From Akebia trifoliata (lineage: Eukaryota; Streptophyta; Magnoliopsida; Ranunculales; Lardizabalaceae): a stretch of 64,000 bases of DNA. Shown piece after piece: positions 1-13,800 of this stretch. How positions within the stretch are numbered: position 1 is the first letter of the stretch; each line of letters starts with the position of its first letter. Where the stretch lies: contig CM030708.1 in the NCBI GenBank assembly GCA_017979445.1, positions 35,592,721 through 35,656,720 on the forward strand, read 5' to 3'. The translations under genes and the position numbers were made by a program. The notes below the pieces were generated by a model that was not told the origin of the DNA, did not search any database, and saw only the letters and a list, made by a program, of their open reading frames with translations.

Positions 1-289
1 AGGTGAGCTCAACAACCATTAGTTAGATTTGAAATCATACTAAGTTAACGCTTGGGTTTTAGCAATCGTTGAGCGAAATCTTTTAGTGAAAATTACTTGA
101 TGAACACTGAAGGAGGGGTTTCTATCTAAAAACCCCAATTTTATTTTGTGATAGCTTGATAGTCTATTTGGTAAAAACTGAAGGAGGGGCATGCAATCAA
201 TTTCAAAACACAGGCTATCTCTAACATAGACTAAAACGTGAGAAGGTAAACTATATTTTAAATTAGATCCATTTAACTAATGAGTTAAA

Positions 290-662
290 GGAAGTGAAGC
301 AAATGATCTGGACATGCTGGACGGGTTTTGGGTGGGCTGGATCCATAAACCCATGCCTGAGTCTAACCCGTGACTCATCTATAGATCAGGCTTTGGGCCA
401 GGCTTAATTGCATTATATATGGTTAAAAATTATTTTTCTTTTGTTTTCTTTTACAAGACGTTAAGGCAAGTTGAAAACAATGAATTGAATCTAATTTATC
501 ATTAGAGTTTGAAGATTACTAATTTTCTTTTTTGGGGTTTATCGGGTCGTGTTGGGCTTTATAAGTCCCAGGCCCAGCCTGTCCATCTGTAAATGGGCTT
601 GAATTGGGTTTGGGTCCGGAAAAGTCAGGCTGAGCCACTGTGGCCAGATTTGCATCCCTGGT
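290..662. repeat. degenerate hAT-like MITE
   Basis: The right end, read on the minus strand, starts AGGGATGCAAATCTGG, which resembles hAT-type MITE termini. The left end (GAAGCAAATGATCTGG) is a weak match. The interior is rich in GGGCTT and GGCCCAG words on both strands, as in other MITEs of this kind. No target-site duplication was recognised. Confidence 0.4.
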
Positions 663-1671
663 TAAGACGATTTTAAGAATCACTTAGAAGGGAATGCATA
701 TTCAAAGACTTTCCTGAGAGCTATCTTTGGAATCGTTTCCTCTACTTCACTCTCCTATTAGTTTTGAATTTGCTCATATAGACGATAAATATCCCCACAT
801 GAATCCTTGATTCATGATCCAGAATACTATATGATTGTCACCATTTGAAGCATATTTTACCTAGCACATATAGTAGTAAATCGAGTAGAATTGTCTCTTA
901 TCATCTAAACGAGGATCCTAACCCAAACCAGTCCAGATCTCTTGGACCCAAATTCAGCCCATACTATAAAAATGAATCCAATTCAAATATCGAGATTGGT
1001 GTGGATCAGAACTGACCTGGATCATTTCATGCTCTAATGCGTGCACTGCCCTTTTTTTTTTTTTTTTTGGGAAAATGACATTTTAATAAAATTGCATGCC
1101 ATATTGATAGAGAGAAAGTAATCACAATTGACAGGTATGAAGGACCACGGCCCATGAAAATAAAAATAATATATCGAGGTTGTCTACATTCATCCGCCTA
1201 ACAAAATTGGATTAATGTCCTTGAGATTCTTCTTCTCTTAATAATATTAAAAAAAAAAAAAAAAAAGGAACAATATTATAATCAATGTGATTACAGCAAG
1301 AAAATATTGATTACTAATTAAAAAAGGAAACTCAAGCTAAAGCCACTGTTGGCAAGATTTGATTTGATGTACAATGTGGGTATGCTAAACTCGGCTCTAA
1401 TTAGAGAAGAAGATGCCTAAAAGTTAGACAGCTTGCATGCTTTACTGTACTCTGATATAGAAATGGGGAACTTTCTTTGAAAATCTTTGTACTTACCAAC
1501 CCAAGCTTGTAGTTGTATTGTAAACCACACACCAACTCAAAAAGAACCCACAATGCTTTTTCTTTTTCTGACTTTTGTTCCTTTGTTCTTCATTTTTTAG
1601 GACAGACCAATTAAATTTACCTGGCTAGTAGTTTCGCAATCAATATTGAATTATAGTTTTAGAGTTGTGCT

Positions 1672-1757
1672 GGGGTGACACAATGACATGGTGGTGAGAT
1701 ACGAGTAAAAAAGTACCTACGTTCATGTGCACGCCACCACGTCCTTTGTGTCACCCC
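1672..1757. repeat. short inverted repeat
   Basis: An arm of about 24 bases beginning GGGGTGACACAATGACATGG at 1672 is matched in inverted orientation by an arm ending TGTGTCACCCC at 1757. The arms flank a loop of about 37 bases. It could be a foldback remnant or a transcribed hairpin; no coding capacity. Confidence 0.55.
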
Positions 1758-2131
1758 TGTGTCCCCGTTTGTGTCATTCCTGCATTAGTGATAGTTTTAA
1801 GATGTCAAAATCATAGCTGGCTCTCCATGGGTTAAAATGTTACCACTACATTGTACCATATATGACATGTACATCACTTATTGCTATCAGTCGCTCTCTT
1901 AAACAATTAACGTAACTTCTTATAACTTGCTCTTAATGATAATATGGTTCGTTCCCTGTTATTCAACTCGAACTTAGAGAAATACCTAACTTAGTCATTC
2001 CTTAAACGACAGGTAGTTTAGTTTTATTTATATATTTATGTATGTATTACAGTACTCATCCTATTGACGACACCTCTTCCGTGATTTGGTTGAAACTACA
2101 ATGGTAAATTGGTAATACCTAACTTAATATC

Positions 2132-2171
<40 letters not shown>

Positions 2172-3048
2172 CTCAACATCTGGTTAATCTACAAAATTTC
2201 TTAAAGCATCTACTAACAAATTTTGATTTCATAACAATTTGAGTCTTATTTAAATTAAAAAAAAAAAAAAAAAGGTTCATGGATTTTGTACACTATCTTT
2301 TTTCACTTATCTTCCTCTTTTTTTGGTATGCAAACTGGGTGGTTAATGAATTGATCAATAGTGCTAAATATATGGTTGAATACAGGTTTTGAATTGAACA
2401 ATTTGAGCACTTGGCTCACGTAACTTATTGAAATCCAAAATGATGTCTGATCAATGCTATGGATAAAAATTATGACACTCCTTCAAATTACCTTAATGAG
2501 ATAGAATTCATTACTTATAATTAGTAGAACCCATTACACAATTCATTCCAAAAAAAAAAAATTATTTGCTTAACCCCATTGTACTAAAGAGACTAAAATG
2601 TCCCTACGAGATCAATCATACTTCTTAGCAAAAAATATTTTGGGTCCAAGACATAATCTAAACAATGTAATTGCCATCTTTATTTTGAACAACAACAACA
2701 AAAAAAAAATGAATATCACTAAAGGGATTTGAGATTTCTCCCAATTGCAAGAATTAGAGATCTATATGGATTGGATGGGTATTTTGTAAAGATGAAGATG
2801 GATTTTTTTGGAGAGAGATACGAAAGAACAAAAAGTTGGGTACTGAACAACTAAACATGTTGCGGTCAAATTGTAAAGCAGAGGACCATAACATTTGCTT
2901 TTAAGAAAGTTTTACCAACATTAGGTATCATTTCCCACCATGCTACTTCGGTCAATCTCAATCATCCATATTGATCATGATGAGTCTAGAACCCTTTGAA
3001 GATTCCCTTACAATATTTTCATCTCAATTCTCTAATGTTTGCTCCTAC

Positions 3049-3055
3049 TATAAAT
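3049..3055 (+). promoter_or_regulatory. TATA box of the small gene at 3126
   Basis: TATAAAT lies 71-77 bases before the ATG at 3126, a normal distance for a plant gene with a short 5' leader. Confidence 0.55.
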
Positions 3056-3125
3056 TGGAGAGAGTGTTGTTGTCATTTAAATCAGAAACATTAAACACTG
3101 GCTGTGTAAGACAAAAAAGAGAGTA

Positions 3126-3392
3126 ATGGGAGGCAACAAGCACAAGAAGACTTCTTCCTTGTTCTCAATTTTCAACATCTTCAAGTCTAGGAGGTCTCGT
3201 GACAGGGACTACACGGTATGGGATGAACCAGTTAGTGTGCGAAAAGTACGTCCTAGCGACTATGACAAACGGGGATGGGTGGCTGAACCAGACATTGACA
3301 TGAAAGCCTCAGCTTTCATTGCTAAATTTCATGAAAGTCGTGTCTCTGACGCTGATCGGCAAATGGTTGCACCGGTTCAACTGGATGATTAG
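3126..3392 (+). CDS. small plant-specific protein of unknown function (88 aa)
   Basis: An intronless 88-residue frame. The N-terminus is basic and Ser-rich (KHKKTSSLFSIFNIFKSRR). The C-terminal half carries VRKVRPSDYDKRGWVAEP followed by IDMKASAFIAKFHESRV. From memory this order (KVxPSD-D-WVAEPxID-KASAFIAKFH) is typical of a short plant family of unknown function, like Arabidopsis At3g11600/At5g06270; I could not check this by search. There is no signal peptide or membrane segment. A TATA box sits about 75 bases upstream, and A/T-rich polyadenylation-like words (AATAATTAAAAGAATAA) follow the stop near 3515. No function is proposed. A chance ORF is unlikely given the family-like motif order and the promoter spacing. 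Confidence 0.8.
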   Translation: MGGNKHKKTSSLFSIFNIFKSRRSRDRDYTVWDEPVSVRKVRPSDYDKRGWVAEPDIDMKASAFIAKFHESRVSDADRQMVAPVQLDD

Positions 3393-3399
3393 GCATATT

Positions 3400-5395
3400 C
3401 TTTGCTCTGGACGGAACTTTATTATTCAAACCAACTTGTTTCTCACCATTTGTTATGCTAGTTTTCTTGTAATTACTTCAAAGTGCGCTCTCTATCTCTA
3501 GCTTGTGAATTTCATCAATAATTAAAAGAATAATATATATAAAGGATTTATTTATGTTGAAGCCTTCTTCATACCTTGTATTATTTATTTCTTTTATCCT
3601 TTTTTATGAGTTGGAACTGAGACAATATGGTCTCCCCCGGTGGTTGCAAAATCTAAATGGGTCTGTATAAAAATAAAAATAAAAGTGGGTCAGTGGATCT
3701 CATCGGTACATAACGTTGTGATTTATCATGTTGTGTACCCTTCACATGATATGAACTTATGATCCAGTTCGAGATGGATTTCTGGATTTTAGTTTATAAG
3801 CATACCAGTGGTTATTTTATAGCTAATTTTTCTGAATATCTCTATATATAACACTATGATGTGTCCATGAATGATCTAAAAGGTACTGTTGTACAAGATG
3901 TACAAGAAGGTCATGGTCTATTATATATGATGTTGGAAATTTCAATAATCAGCACTTAACAAATGATTTAATTACTAGTGCCATCAGCTGCAAGATGACA
4001 ATGAGATTAACCATCACGAAAAAAATTCCAAATGACATGCAATTACAATTGTTTATTCGATCTGAATTTTGGCATATGACTCATTCAAGATAATTGAAGA
4101 CCCATAAACTATTCTCAACGTCTCGTCAGTGTTATCTATGTATGGTGTAGCTGTGCCGCAACAACTTGTTATATTTGTGCCTTGTTTTCTGTTGGAGGTA
4201 GCTTTGTATTGGCAATAGGGACTGTACACCAAGGAGTGGATACCATGGGTCCAACTGCTACATATTCATTCCCAATGTCTCAAATTTATTCAATTTTGCA
4301 ACTTTTGCTCTATGGGCAATTTCATATTTGTAAGGTTTAACTACTCATATCCAAGTTGTTTTAGGGGAAGATTTTAAGTTTTTCTGAGTGGAAGCAAGAT
4401 TGAGAGATTGTAACCCTGGTTTTCACTGTTATATCTAGAGAAAGGATCTTATCATCACCAGTGGTCAGGCAATCTCGTGGAACTAGGTAATAATTACAGC
4501 ATTTTATCGTCATTTCTCACAAAGGATTTTCTTCACAACTGAATGTCAAGTTCATAATAATTACAGCATTTTAGAGTTGGTTAGCAAGGAAAACCATAAC
4601 AATTTCTTTAAATTTGGAACCTTTACATGAAAGGGATTATAGTTTCTTTCACAATCATTGTACATTGTATGCACGGGTTACTTCTTTAGATTTTCACTAG
4701 GGGAAAGAAATCTTTTTCTTTTGAGAATATATGCTTCTCTAGCAATCCCCCACCTCCTTTTTTTTTTTTCTTGTAAGAAATATTTTTGTGAGTGCACCAT
4801 GTAAAAAAAAAAGAATGGTTTAGTATTGGCTTGAATGTAAATGGGGACCAATAATTTAGTCTAAACTACATGATCTTAGGATTGAGATTGGCTTCATCTC
4901 GATCCTTATCGAATTCTAGCAATTTCTCTTAGAACCATACTTAACCAAGATGGAGATCCATATGCCATGGTACTTCTGCTTTAACATTGCAAAAAATTGG
5001 AAAATTATCGTCACAAATCATTGTCTGACTCGCTTGATGGAATACTGGTGACCCCCGACACTGCGGTCAACATCACAAAAAGTTACCTTTGCAACAAAGA
5101 ATCGCATATAGTGTTAACCGGTGGGTTGCTTAGAAACCAATGGTGAGGGTTCTCTGGGCACTTCTCAGTGAACTTAGTAAGGTACCAAATCGTGCAAGGG
5201 AATGTGCCTTTAGCATCTTCTTCAATAATAAGCAACATTGGTACTCAACAATTTATTTTTGGTAATTGTCCCTCACAAACCTCTTTTCATGTTATGTCTC
5301 CAGGTGAATATTTCTACAATTGTTCATATTCTCTCATGTATGTTGGCGTACGTGTACCTAGTTAGTGCCTTATTCCAAAAATATTAGGGCGGCTG
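3400..5395. other. intergenic region, nothing recognised
   Basis: AT-rich sequence without a gene, long repeat or RNA-like structure that I can support. Confidence 0.6.
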
Positions 5396-5760
5396 AACAA
5401 TTCATGTTCCTCAATTCAATTATATCTCATGAAGCCACATGTATTGACATTTACTTGGTAATTTAAATTGGAATACAGAAAAATTTAGGGACCGATTTCA
5501 TTATCATCATGGCAAGATGAATGAATCTTGTTCCCCCATTCACTACTATCGAAAGCCATGTCTACTGGCACTATTTTACTTGGTTATTTTGGTTGGAATA
5601 CGACGAAAAAATCTTGCACCATGTCATTATCATTGTAGTATAAACGATAAATCATGTTCTTCCATTGAATTCTGTCTGAAGCCATGTATATTAACATTTA
5701 ATTGGTAATTTTGATTTGAACACGAATAAAATGTAGTGACTCATGTCATTATCATCATTG
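5396..5760. repeat. three-copy tandem repeat, unit about 122 bp
   Basis: Three diverged head-to-tail units start near 5396, 5514 and 5640. Each runs through a 'CATGTTC-TCCATT' block, then 'GAAGCCATGT', 'CATTTAATTGGTAATTT', 'GGAATACGA-AAAA' and ends in 'CATGTCATTATCATC'. Unit length stays near 120-125 bases. The open frame at 5517 is an accident of the second and third units. Confidence 0.75.
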
Positions 5761-8084
5761 TAAGACCAATGTTTTTGGTCGGACAATAATCCGGACTCCA
5801 ATGGAACCTAATGCTGATGCAGGCCAACTCATGGCTAACCCTTGATACACGCCTTAAGAGAAGTCCTGGCCTCTAAAATAGGCTTCTTTTTAGTAATGGT
5901 TTAAAGACATATATAGAAGACAACCCATATGCTATTTATTGAAGGATTCTACTCTTCACTTTCGCTCATCTTTGCTTTTCTTTCTTTGAAATTTAAGTGA
6001 AAAAAGTCACTTTCACCATGCCAGGCATAAATCTCATAAGGGCCTGGTTTCTTTTTGTGGAGCTACATGGAAGGACCATCCATCTAAGTAATTGGAAGGG
6101 ATTCCCTTTTCTTAGATCCTTTTGGAGTCTCTTTTGGTGGTTCTACCATGTGAAGACTTAAACGACTGATGGTCTTAAACCCACCTTTCTACTCCACTAT
6201 GTAATGAATCTCTTAGCATTATTTTTGTTGTTTTAATTAATTTTTACCTCTAATACACCTTTGATTCAATTTGAACATTACAAAAAAGTTTAGGTGTCCC
6301 AACCACAGCTTCTACCTGAGCAAAGTATCTTAAGGGAATATCAAATACGTAGGAACTTAAAAACAAGAGTACTATGGCCCAATTGCATTTTTCTCAATCA
6401 ATTATTTGCCCTTTCTAAGTTATTTTCCTGTAGGGACGGTTCATTTTTTCAAGCAAAGTTAGAAAATTCTAATACCAATATACATGCTCTAGCAAAATCC
6501 ATTTATGAGAGAGAATATTTTCTCAGCAATCAGATACACCTTCGGGACATTTTTTCAAGCAAAGTTAGAAAATTCAGATATGATTATTAGTTTTAAACAA
6601 ATCCTAGATACACTTATATAAAAATATATACATATGCAAGTAGACAAATATTTGCGCAAAATTAACCTAGAATAAACTTGCTTGAAATAAAATAAAAAAT
6701 TGACAAATTACAAATTAAAATTCCTTCCAATTAAGGTAAAATTTGAACTTTAAAACCCTCTACGGTACATGTATTATATCAAAATGACAAAATTCAGTAA
6801 TCCTTTTTCTTAGTTTTCCTTTATTGATCTAGTAGTGCCTTGGACTGTTCATTCAAAGACTCTAAGTAGACCTCAGTCCACAAGATTCAGTACTTTTAAT
6901 AATTATTAAAATAGAGGTACCAGCGGCCAGCAGTAAATCATTGAAATTCAACTAGAGATCTTTTTACTGCTTTGGTTGGTGATGCTTAAACAACTAGAGA
7001 GATTCCTCATTTGAATTCGATCCCTACAAATTAAAAATCAGGACTTGTTCAAACTTGAGAAGGAGGAGGGAATCATGTCCAATCATTGGCTGTCTTGCAG
7101 TTTATAATTTATTTATTAGATGAAGATATATGCATCCATTAATTAGTATTTTTTTAATAAAATATCTCATTTGTCTTTTAGCTGTGTTCGACATTAAAAG
7201 TACACCAATGCTTCCTCAAAAGTTAATAATAGTACAGAGAGATCACGATCATGCTTTTCTTTTAACTTTATTCCATGAGCTTTGTGTATGAGAGATTAGT
7301 TAATAATTAAATTACTTTTTTTTCTTTAATTACTCAAGTAATCTAATCTCTCTCTTTTATATCTGTAGACCAGTTGTTCAAAGTATACTTCACACTTCTC
7401 ATTAGTAAATATCTCGTATTATTTAATAACTATCTCCAGACATTCTTTTGGTTGTTTATTGTGATTCTTTCTTGGCAAACAATTCTTTCTAGAAGAGGGG
7501 AAAAAAAATGGAGGCTCTAATTTTATTTGGATCTGAAATGGGCTTTTTGGATATTAAATGAAACCACTCCACACGTAGATGGGCTTTTAAGCTTGTCTCA
7601 TTAATCTGATCTTTTATGCTCATATGATATACAGGCACAGTGGATTTGGCTGGTCTTAATCTTGAGGCCTTCTATATAAATGGACCACGCTTGAGCTCTA
7701 AGCTTTACCAAAACTGTTTATGTTATTCGTGAGCTGTGAAGGGACTTTAATTTCCTTTCCTTTCCTTTCCTTTTAAATATGTATATTTTGGGAATTTCCT
7801 ACGGGAAATAATATACTTAATTGTTGTTAAGTAACATACAGACAGAATGCAATTTATATCCTAAGTCCTAAGCATGTAATTGCAGGTTCATTTATCCATT
7901 GATTGAATCATGAGGTCGTCACGAGTGAGGGGTCTCCATTTGACAGTCACGATCATGTGATTTGCATTTCAAAATTTTGTATGGACTACCGATTTTTAGT
8001 TCTCACAATTATCATATTCAACTTGTATTTAATTAAGATTTCTTTCAGCGTCGTCATCAAAGTTTTATCCTAAAGGTAAGGTAT
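5761..8084. other. intergenic region with minor repeats
   Basis: No gene recognised. A 26-base word (TTTTTTCAAGCAAAGTTAGA plus AAATTC) occurs twice, near 6446 and 6549, within the spurious frame at 6294-6590. A (TTTCC)n run lies near 7752-7772. Confidence 0.55.
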
Positions 8085-8310
8085 CGGTAACCCCAAGGGT
8101 TGGCCCAATGGCAAGCTAAGCCTTAATAAGCTCCTCAAGAAGGATAGGTTAAGTGTTCGAAACTCCACAGAACAATGAACTCCTTGGGGCTATCCTCCAA
8201 GGTCTGATTGACCCTTGACTCAACCAATTGCACATAGGACTTTTCGAGGGGGCAGTGTGTGTGACCGTGAGATTAGTTTCACCCAAAGGGTAAGGATACC
8301 CACGATTAGC
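8085..8310 (+). mobile_element. tRNA-derived SINE-like element
   Basis: A box-like TTGGCCCAATGG (8100-8110) and B box-like GTTCGAAACTCC (8155-8166) lie about 45 bases apart, the spacing of a pol III internal promoter in a tRNA-derived SINE head. A body of about 140 bases follows and ends in a (CA)n run at about 8311-8327. No target-site duplication was identified. The minus-strand frame over this element is not a gene. Confidence 0.55.
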
Positions 8311-8329
8311 ACACACACACACACAAAAT

Positions 8330-10380
8330 GTACCTGCAGAATGGGTCCTATCCTTCATTTTCCATTCTCTTGAAAGCCTTGTTTTCTATCAATTCAAGAG
8401 CATGCATATTCTCCCTTAGTACGTGGATCAGTGATTTTTAGTCATCTTCCCTTCCTTTTAGAATCTTTAGTTTGTGCATCTCATCTAATTGAAGCTTTAA
8501 ACGGTATTTGTGCTATGTGCTCCAACCATTTCAATTGGCTTTTTCCCAGTTTATTACCTGTTGGAATATTTGTTCTTACATTTTCACAAATGTATCTATT
8601 TCTAGTTTTATCTTCTTTTTTCACTCATCCATCTTGGCATCACCATTTATACTACATTCAATCTATGAACATGTTGTACTCATTTCTTCTTACAATTTTT
8701 TTATTGGGATGGATGCTCCTTAAATCATCCTGCTAATTCACATCAACCTCAATTTATCTAGCTTTATAAAATTAAGGTGGGTTGATGCACAATTAGATGA
8801 GATGAGTTGATTAAGCCATTAAACAATGTGAGAAAGCCCATATTAGATGGCCCAAGGTCGTCTAATATCATAAAATTGGACAGACCAAGGCATCAAAATT
8901 TTCATTGTTGTTTTATTTTTACGAGCCAAAACCATCAAATTAATGAGGATAAATCCAACGGCTCTTAGCCATCGAATTAGGGAACATTAAAATTTTCAAT
9001 GGGTAGAAGCCATTGAAATTCTGTTTCAAAATTTTTTGGGCCTTGGCCTGTCGAGTTTTCCATTTTTCATGTAGTGTAATCGGTAAAACTTATCCCCATC
9101 ATTCCAAAAAGAGGAGACTGAATCAAACCAGTCTCTCACTTTAATTTAATTTTGTATAAGTTGTAGTATGTTTTGTTGCATACATACATATACATTACAT
9201 GAGTCACACTTTTTTATACAAAAATCATATTAGTAGGATTGTAGTGATTGATCAATCTTAACCATGATGCAGAGTGAAACAATGAAGGAACAAAGAAAAT
9301 TTAGAATCCACCAGAAAAGACTTTTAATTTTTTTTTTTATTAAATTGAAGATGATTTCTACGTTGTAGTTACAATTCTTATATAGGGGAAAAAAAATTCT
9401 AATTCTTGTCAAACATGAAAATAGCAAAAATTACTAAAAATAATAAAAATGAACTAAGCATGCAAATAGATACTACATAACTTTAGAAATAAGGCAGAAT
9501 CAAGAAGAACAAAGATTTACTGTTTAGAAATTTATGTGCTAAGCTTATGAATCAATCGCATGAAGCCTCAAAATCAAACACAGAAGGGAAGGGGCTCATC
9601 TACTACAAAATCATACTTTTCAAACATTGCCACTGCTCAATCCACCCCTACAGAAAGTTATTTAGGAGACGAAAACTATGTCAAGAAAGTGGGACTAGCG
9701 TATTAAGAAAACAAGTGTGATTGGTTAGGGAGAGAATTTCAAAGCAGTTGTAAGTGTTTGATTTTACTTGCTTTTTCAATACATATGGCGTCATGCGATT
9801 GGTTCATCAGCTTAGTACATAGATTTCAAAACATCAAACCTCTGTTAAATCAATAGTGCATGATTCTAACTTCCATAACTACAGTTATAAACAAAACGAA
9901 AAAATTTTAAAATAGCAAAATTTCTTTAAAAAGGGAGTAAACGAAGGAATCAAGCTTAAAAAAATAAAAATGAAAAGACCATAGCTTTGCTATGGATCTT
10001 GAAGATTTCAATATTTCCATTCAAGAATAAGTCTCACGGAAGATTCTAACTCTGTACCAATTAAGGTTAGTGGGCTTAGGCCTTCCACTTGGACTTTTGG
10101 CAATCGCTTTTGTGACTTGTTCTACATCAAAACTAAAAAAAAAAAAAAAATTTAAGTAAAAGTTACCGGCCACCATGCATCATAGATATATGACCCATCC
10201 AAGAGTTGATTGAAGACTCCTGATCTTGATTGCCACATGTTGGTCCATGACACTAGGCTCCAACAAGGAAGGGCCTAAAACTCATGCACCTCCTCTCTCT
10301 TTTTTTAATTCATGTTTAATCTCAATTTTGAAATTTAAATTAAATAATAGAGTAGGAGAAGAATAAGAAATAGCCAAAAG
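8330..10380. other. intergenic region, nothing recognised
   Basis: AT-rich DNA. Open frames at 8431-8736 (+) and 9230-9427 (-) are low-complexity, lack motifs and are treated as chance. Confidence 0.6.
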
Positions 10381-10381
10381 T

Positions 10382-10723
10382 TTGACCAGAAAGTTTTAGA
10401 TTGCCTTTAAAGCGGCAAAAATAGGCGTACAATACAACAGCATTCACCGTGGACTTGACCAAGCCACTTAATGGTGGGCTCTAGCCCATGATAAACAAAG
10501 GAATAGAAATCATCAATCAATTAAGTTTACTTAACTTAACCTAGGTGTATAAGTCCACACATAAAAATACAATCGAGGTCGAGGTGAGATCAAAATTATA
10601 TATGTAGTATAAGTGGCAGTTTTCTACCTCCCCTAGATACATCAGCGGGAGTAAAGGATCTGCGCAGTCCCACGTCCTCTCCCTTTACTAATTAATATTT
10701 CAACTAAAAACTATATATAAAAG
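10382..10723 (+). promoter_or_regulatory. chitinase promoter: W-boxes and TATA box
   Basis: TATATAAAAG at 10714-10723 lies about 90 bases before the chitinase ATG. Two TTGACC words (10382-10387 and 10455-10460) match the W-box core bound by WRKY factors, which commonly drive defence genes. The function of these boxes is inferred from the match only. Confidence 0.5.
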
Positions 10724-10811
10724 GAGTGATATGTTTTGAATCTCTCATTCTGATCAAATGAAATAGAGCCACCCCTAAGGAGTAAGGCCAAGTCAACTAA
10801 CCCCCATTTCC

Positions 10812-13800
10812 ATGGCCTCCTCTTCTTCTTCAGTTTCTTTCCTCTCATTCTTCTTCTACTGCTATCTCTTATCCATTGTATCGTTAAGCGCAGAGGCCCG
10901 CCAGTCCACCATCCCCATATCTTCTATCATTACTAAAGAGCTTTTCAGCTCCATCTTTCTGCACAAAGATGATGCTGCTTGCCCTGCAAAGGATTTCTAC
11001 ACCTACAATTCTTTCATCCGAGCAACAAGTTGCTTTTCTACATTCGGAACTACTGGTAGTATAGGAACTCGTAAGCGAGAGATTGCAGCCTTTTTTGCTC
11101 AAATCTCTCATGAAACCACAGGTACACACTTTTCTCTTTTATCTATCTATCTATCCATGCAATTTTACTTGTTATATAAAATGCTTTGGTGAAATTTTTA
11201 ATAAATAACAAGGCATCTTTGTTTCCTCTCTAATTAGTCTCACATTGAATATGTAGACTATCCTTCTTTCTTGTATATATAAAAGTCTATCATCCATTCT
11301 TAGTTAGTTATTCAAGTGTGATATGGGGCTAAAAAATTGCTGAGATCTTGCATTATTGTGTACAAACTAGGCATGATCCAACGGCTAACTTGGTGTGTTG
11401 ATTCTGTTAAGTGTTGATTTCCTTGAAATGATATATTAATTGGTCGGACTATCTTGTGTTTATTAATTATTAAGGGTGTCCGAGTTAGCTGCAGATTCAA
11501 CCTTAACAAAATTTGTTTTAAAGAAATCGTAATTGTTCAAGCCTCGACACATATATATATTCTTGGAATATTTGAATTAAATTAAATGGATGATTTTTAA
11601 GTGAGTGTACACTGTTTGAATGAAGGAGGATGGCCAACAGCACCTGATGGACCGTATGCTTGGGGTCTATGCTATAAAGAAGAATTGAGTCCTCAAAGCG
11701 ACTATTGTGATTCCAGCAACAACGAATGGCCTTGCTACCCTGGCAAATCTTACAATGGAAGAGGACCCATTCAACTTTCTTGGTAATTTTAATCCCTTTT
11801 TTAATCTACATTATTAGTTGTTCGTAATTAATATTGAATTTTTTTAATTTTGTTTTCTACCCCCATTAATCAAGCAATTTGGACAGGAAAATGAATTCCA
11901 AATATGATGATGCACAATCATATACTTGAAATTGCATTTTCCTAGAAAAATCACTTTCTGCCCATTTCATACATACTGTACATTAGGGGTGTTAATGGGT
12001 CAATATTGGAAACCAAAACAAGAATCAATAATTTTTCTCTATTCTGGTTCCTAGTTGTTCCGATTTCGATTCTCAAATCAATGGAACAAGAGCTGGAACT
12101 GTAAAAAAAAAAAAATTCTCTTTGAACAGTTCTGGTTCTTGGTTTCTATTAGTTTTGGATCTCAATCAATTCGGCTCCAAGAGACCCAACTCTTAAGTGA
12201 TTCTAATAAAAAGGCAGTCCACAATAGAATTTTGGATAGAATACTTAAAAATTTTCAAGAGGTAGAGGTTATAAATATATTTTTTACCCTTTAGATTCAA
12301 TGCTTAATGATTATGGATTAATTGGGAGAAAAATCTTGGCCGGACGTTGAAGATGGGATAATTTAGGTCATTTTTAATTTTCACTGGACTTTATAAGTTT
12401 ACACACACAAAACCAAACAGAAAATAACAGAAGGGTGAGACGAAATTTGTTAAAATAAAGAATAATGATGAATGCACGCAATCTTGTAACGCGGTTGGAT
12501 ACACGGCTGACGTGGCAAAGGCACAAAACTGTACTTGTGTATCCCAATGAAAATGATCTATGGTTTTGCGCCCTTGCCACATCATTCGCGTACCCAACCA
12601 CATTCCAACACCGCGTGCTCATAAATAAAAGAGGGAGAGGTAAATCCTAAGATAAACACTTGCCTTACTAACTTAATAAGATTTTGAATCTTACTTAATA
12701 TCTGCGAACTCAAATGGATTATCAAATTGGAATCGACCACAACAGCCCTCTAGATTTCATGGAAAAACAAAGATCCAAAAAATAATAATAATTTTTGGAC
12801 TTGATCCAAGGTTTTGAAAATGGACAGCTATTGCATTCCCACAAAATTCTCAAATTTAAAATTAAAATTTAATGGTAAATAATTTTCATTTTTAAGATTT
12901 TTTTTTATAAAAAATTCATAGAATTTTGTTTTACATCTTTGTCACATCAGATCATGTTTTTTGGATGCCACAAGATGAGTTCAATGAGCACCCTTAATAA
13001 GATTTGAAATCTTAGTGAGTGAGTAAGGCTAGACTTACTCAAATCTTAATAGTTTAAAATTAAATATATGGAGGTTTTTCAAATCCTTGGTGATTATTGA
13101 CGGTGATATTAAAATAATACCATTTAGAAAAGACAAAATTCGAAAATGAAATATATTTTGTTTAACAAACGAAGGAGGCTATCTCACTTTTCATTTCACT
13201 TAAATAAATAAGAAAAATCAAACAAACTCAATTATAAAGTAGAAGATCTGTCTCTTCCGTTTAGACACAAAAGCTACTATCTGCATGCATGATTCAAACA
13301 AATAGCATTTTAATAAGATGTTTACTACACTACAGGGCGGCAGAATACTGTATGATTCGGCCATTATTCAAAGTCGTGTGTCTTTTGCTGAAATGGCTAA
13401 ATAAAATGTTGATAGAACACTATTATTCCAACCCCGTATTTATTAACAAAATCAAAACATAAATCCCTAAAAAATAAATCCCTTATGTTTGGCCTTGATT
13501 GATGGATATCTAATTGAGCCCTAAAAAAAACTAAATTCAGTTGAAATCATTTGACATTGACTCTCCTCAAATAGGAGTCCAATCTCCATCCCATTTGAAT
13601 CGATTAGTCAGGGTAGTAAATGTGTTATTGTATAATATGTTTTTTGATTTTTTTAATAAAATAGTCCATCTAATTGTTTATTAATAGGCAGAAGCGGACA
13701 TTATTACTTCCATTTAATGGATTAGAAAATTTTAACCCACCAATCCCCTCAAAATCAAGGCCTTTAATCCTTATTTTTGAGGTGTCGTATTCACACATTT

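Larger units (their letters stand above)
1..3048. other. intergenic region, no gene seen
   Basis: No open frame with recognisable protein content was found. The stretch is AT-rich and holds a hAT-like MITE remnant, a short inverted repeat, poly-A/poly-T runs near 1.05 and 1.25 kb and a (TA)n run at about 2134-2169. Confidence 0.7.
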
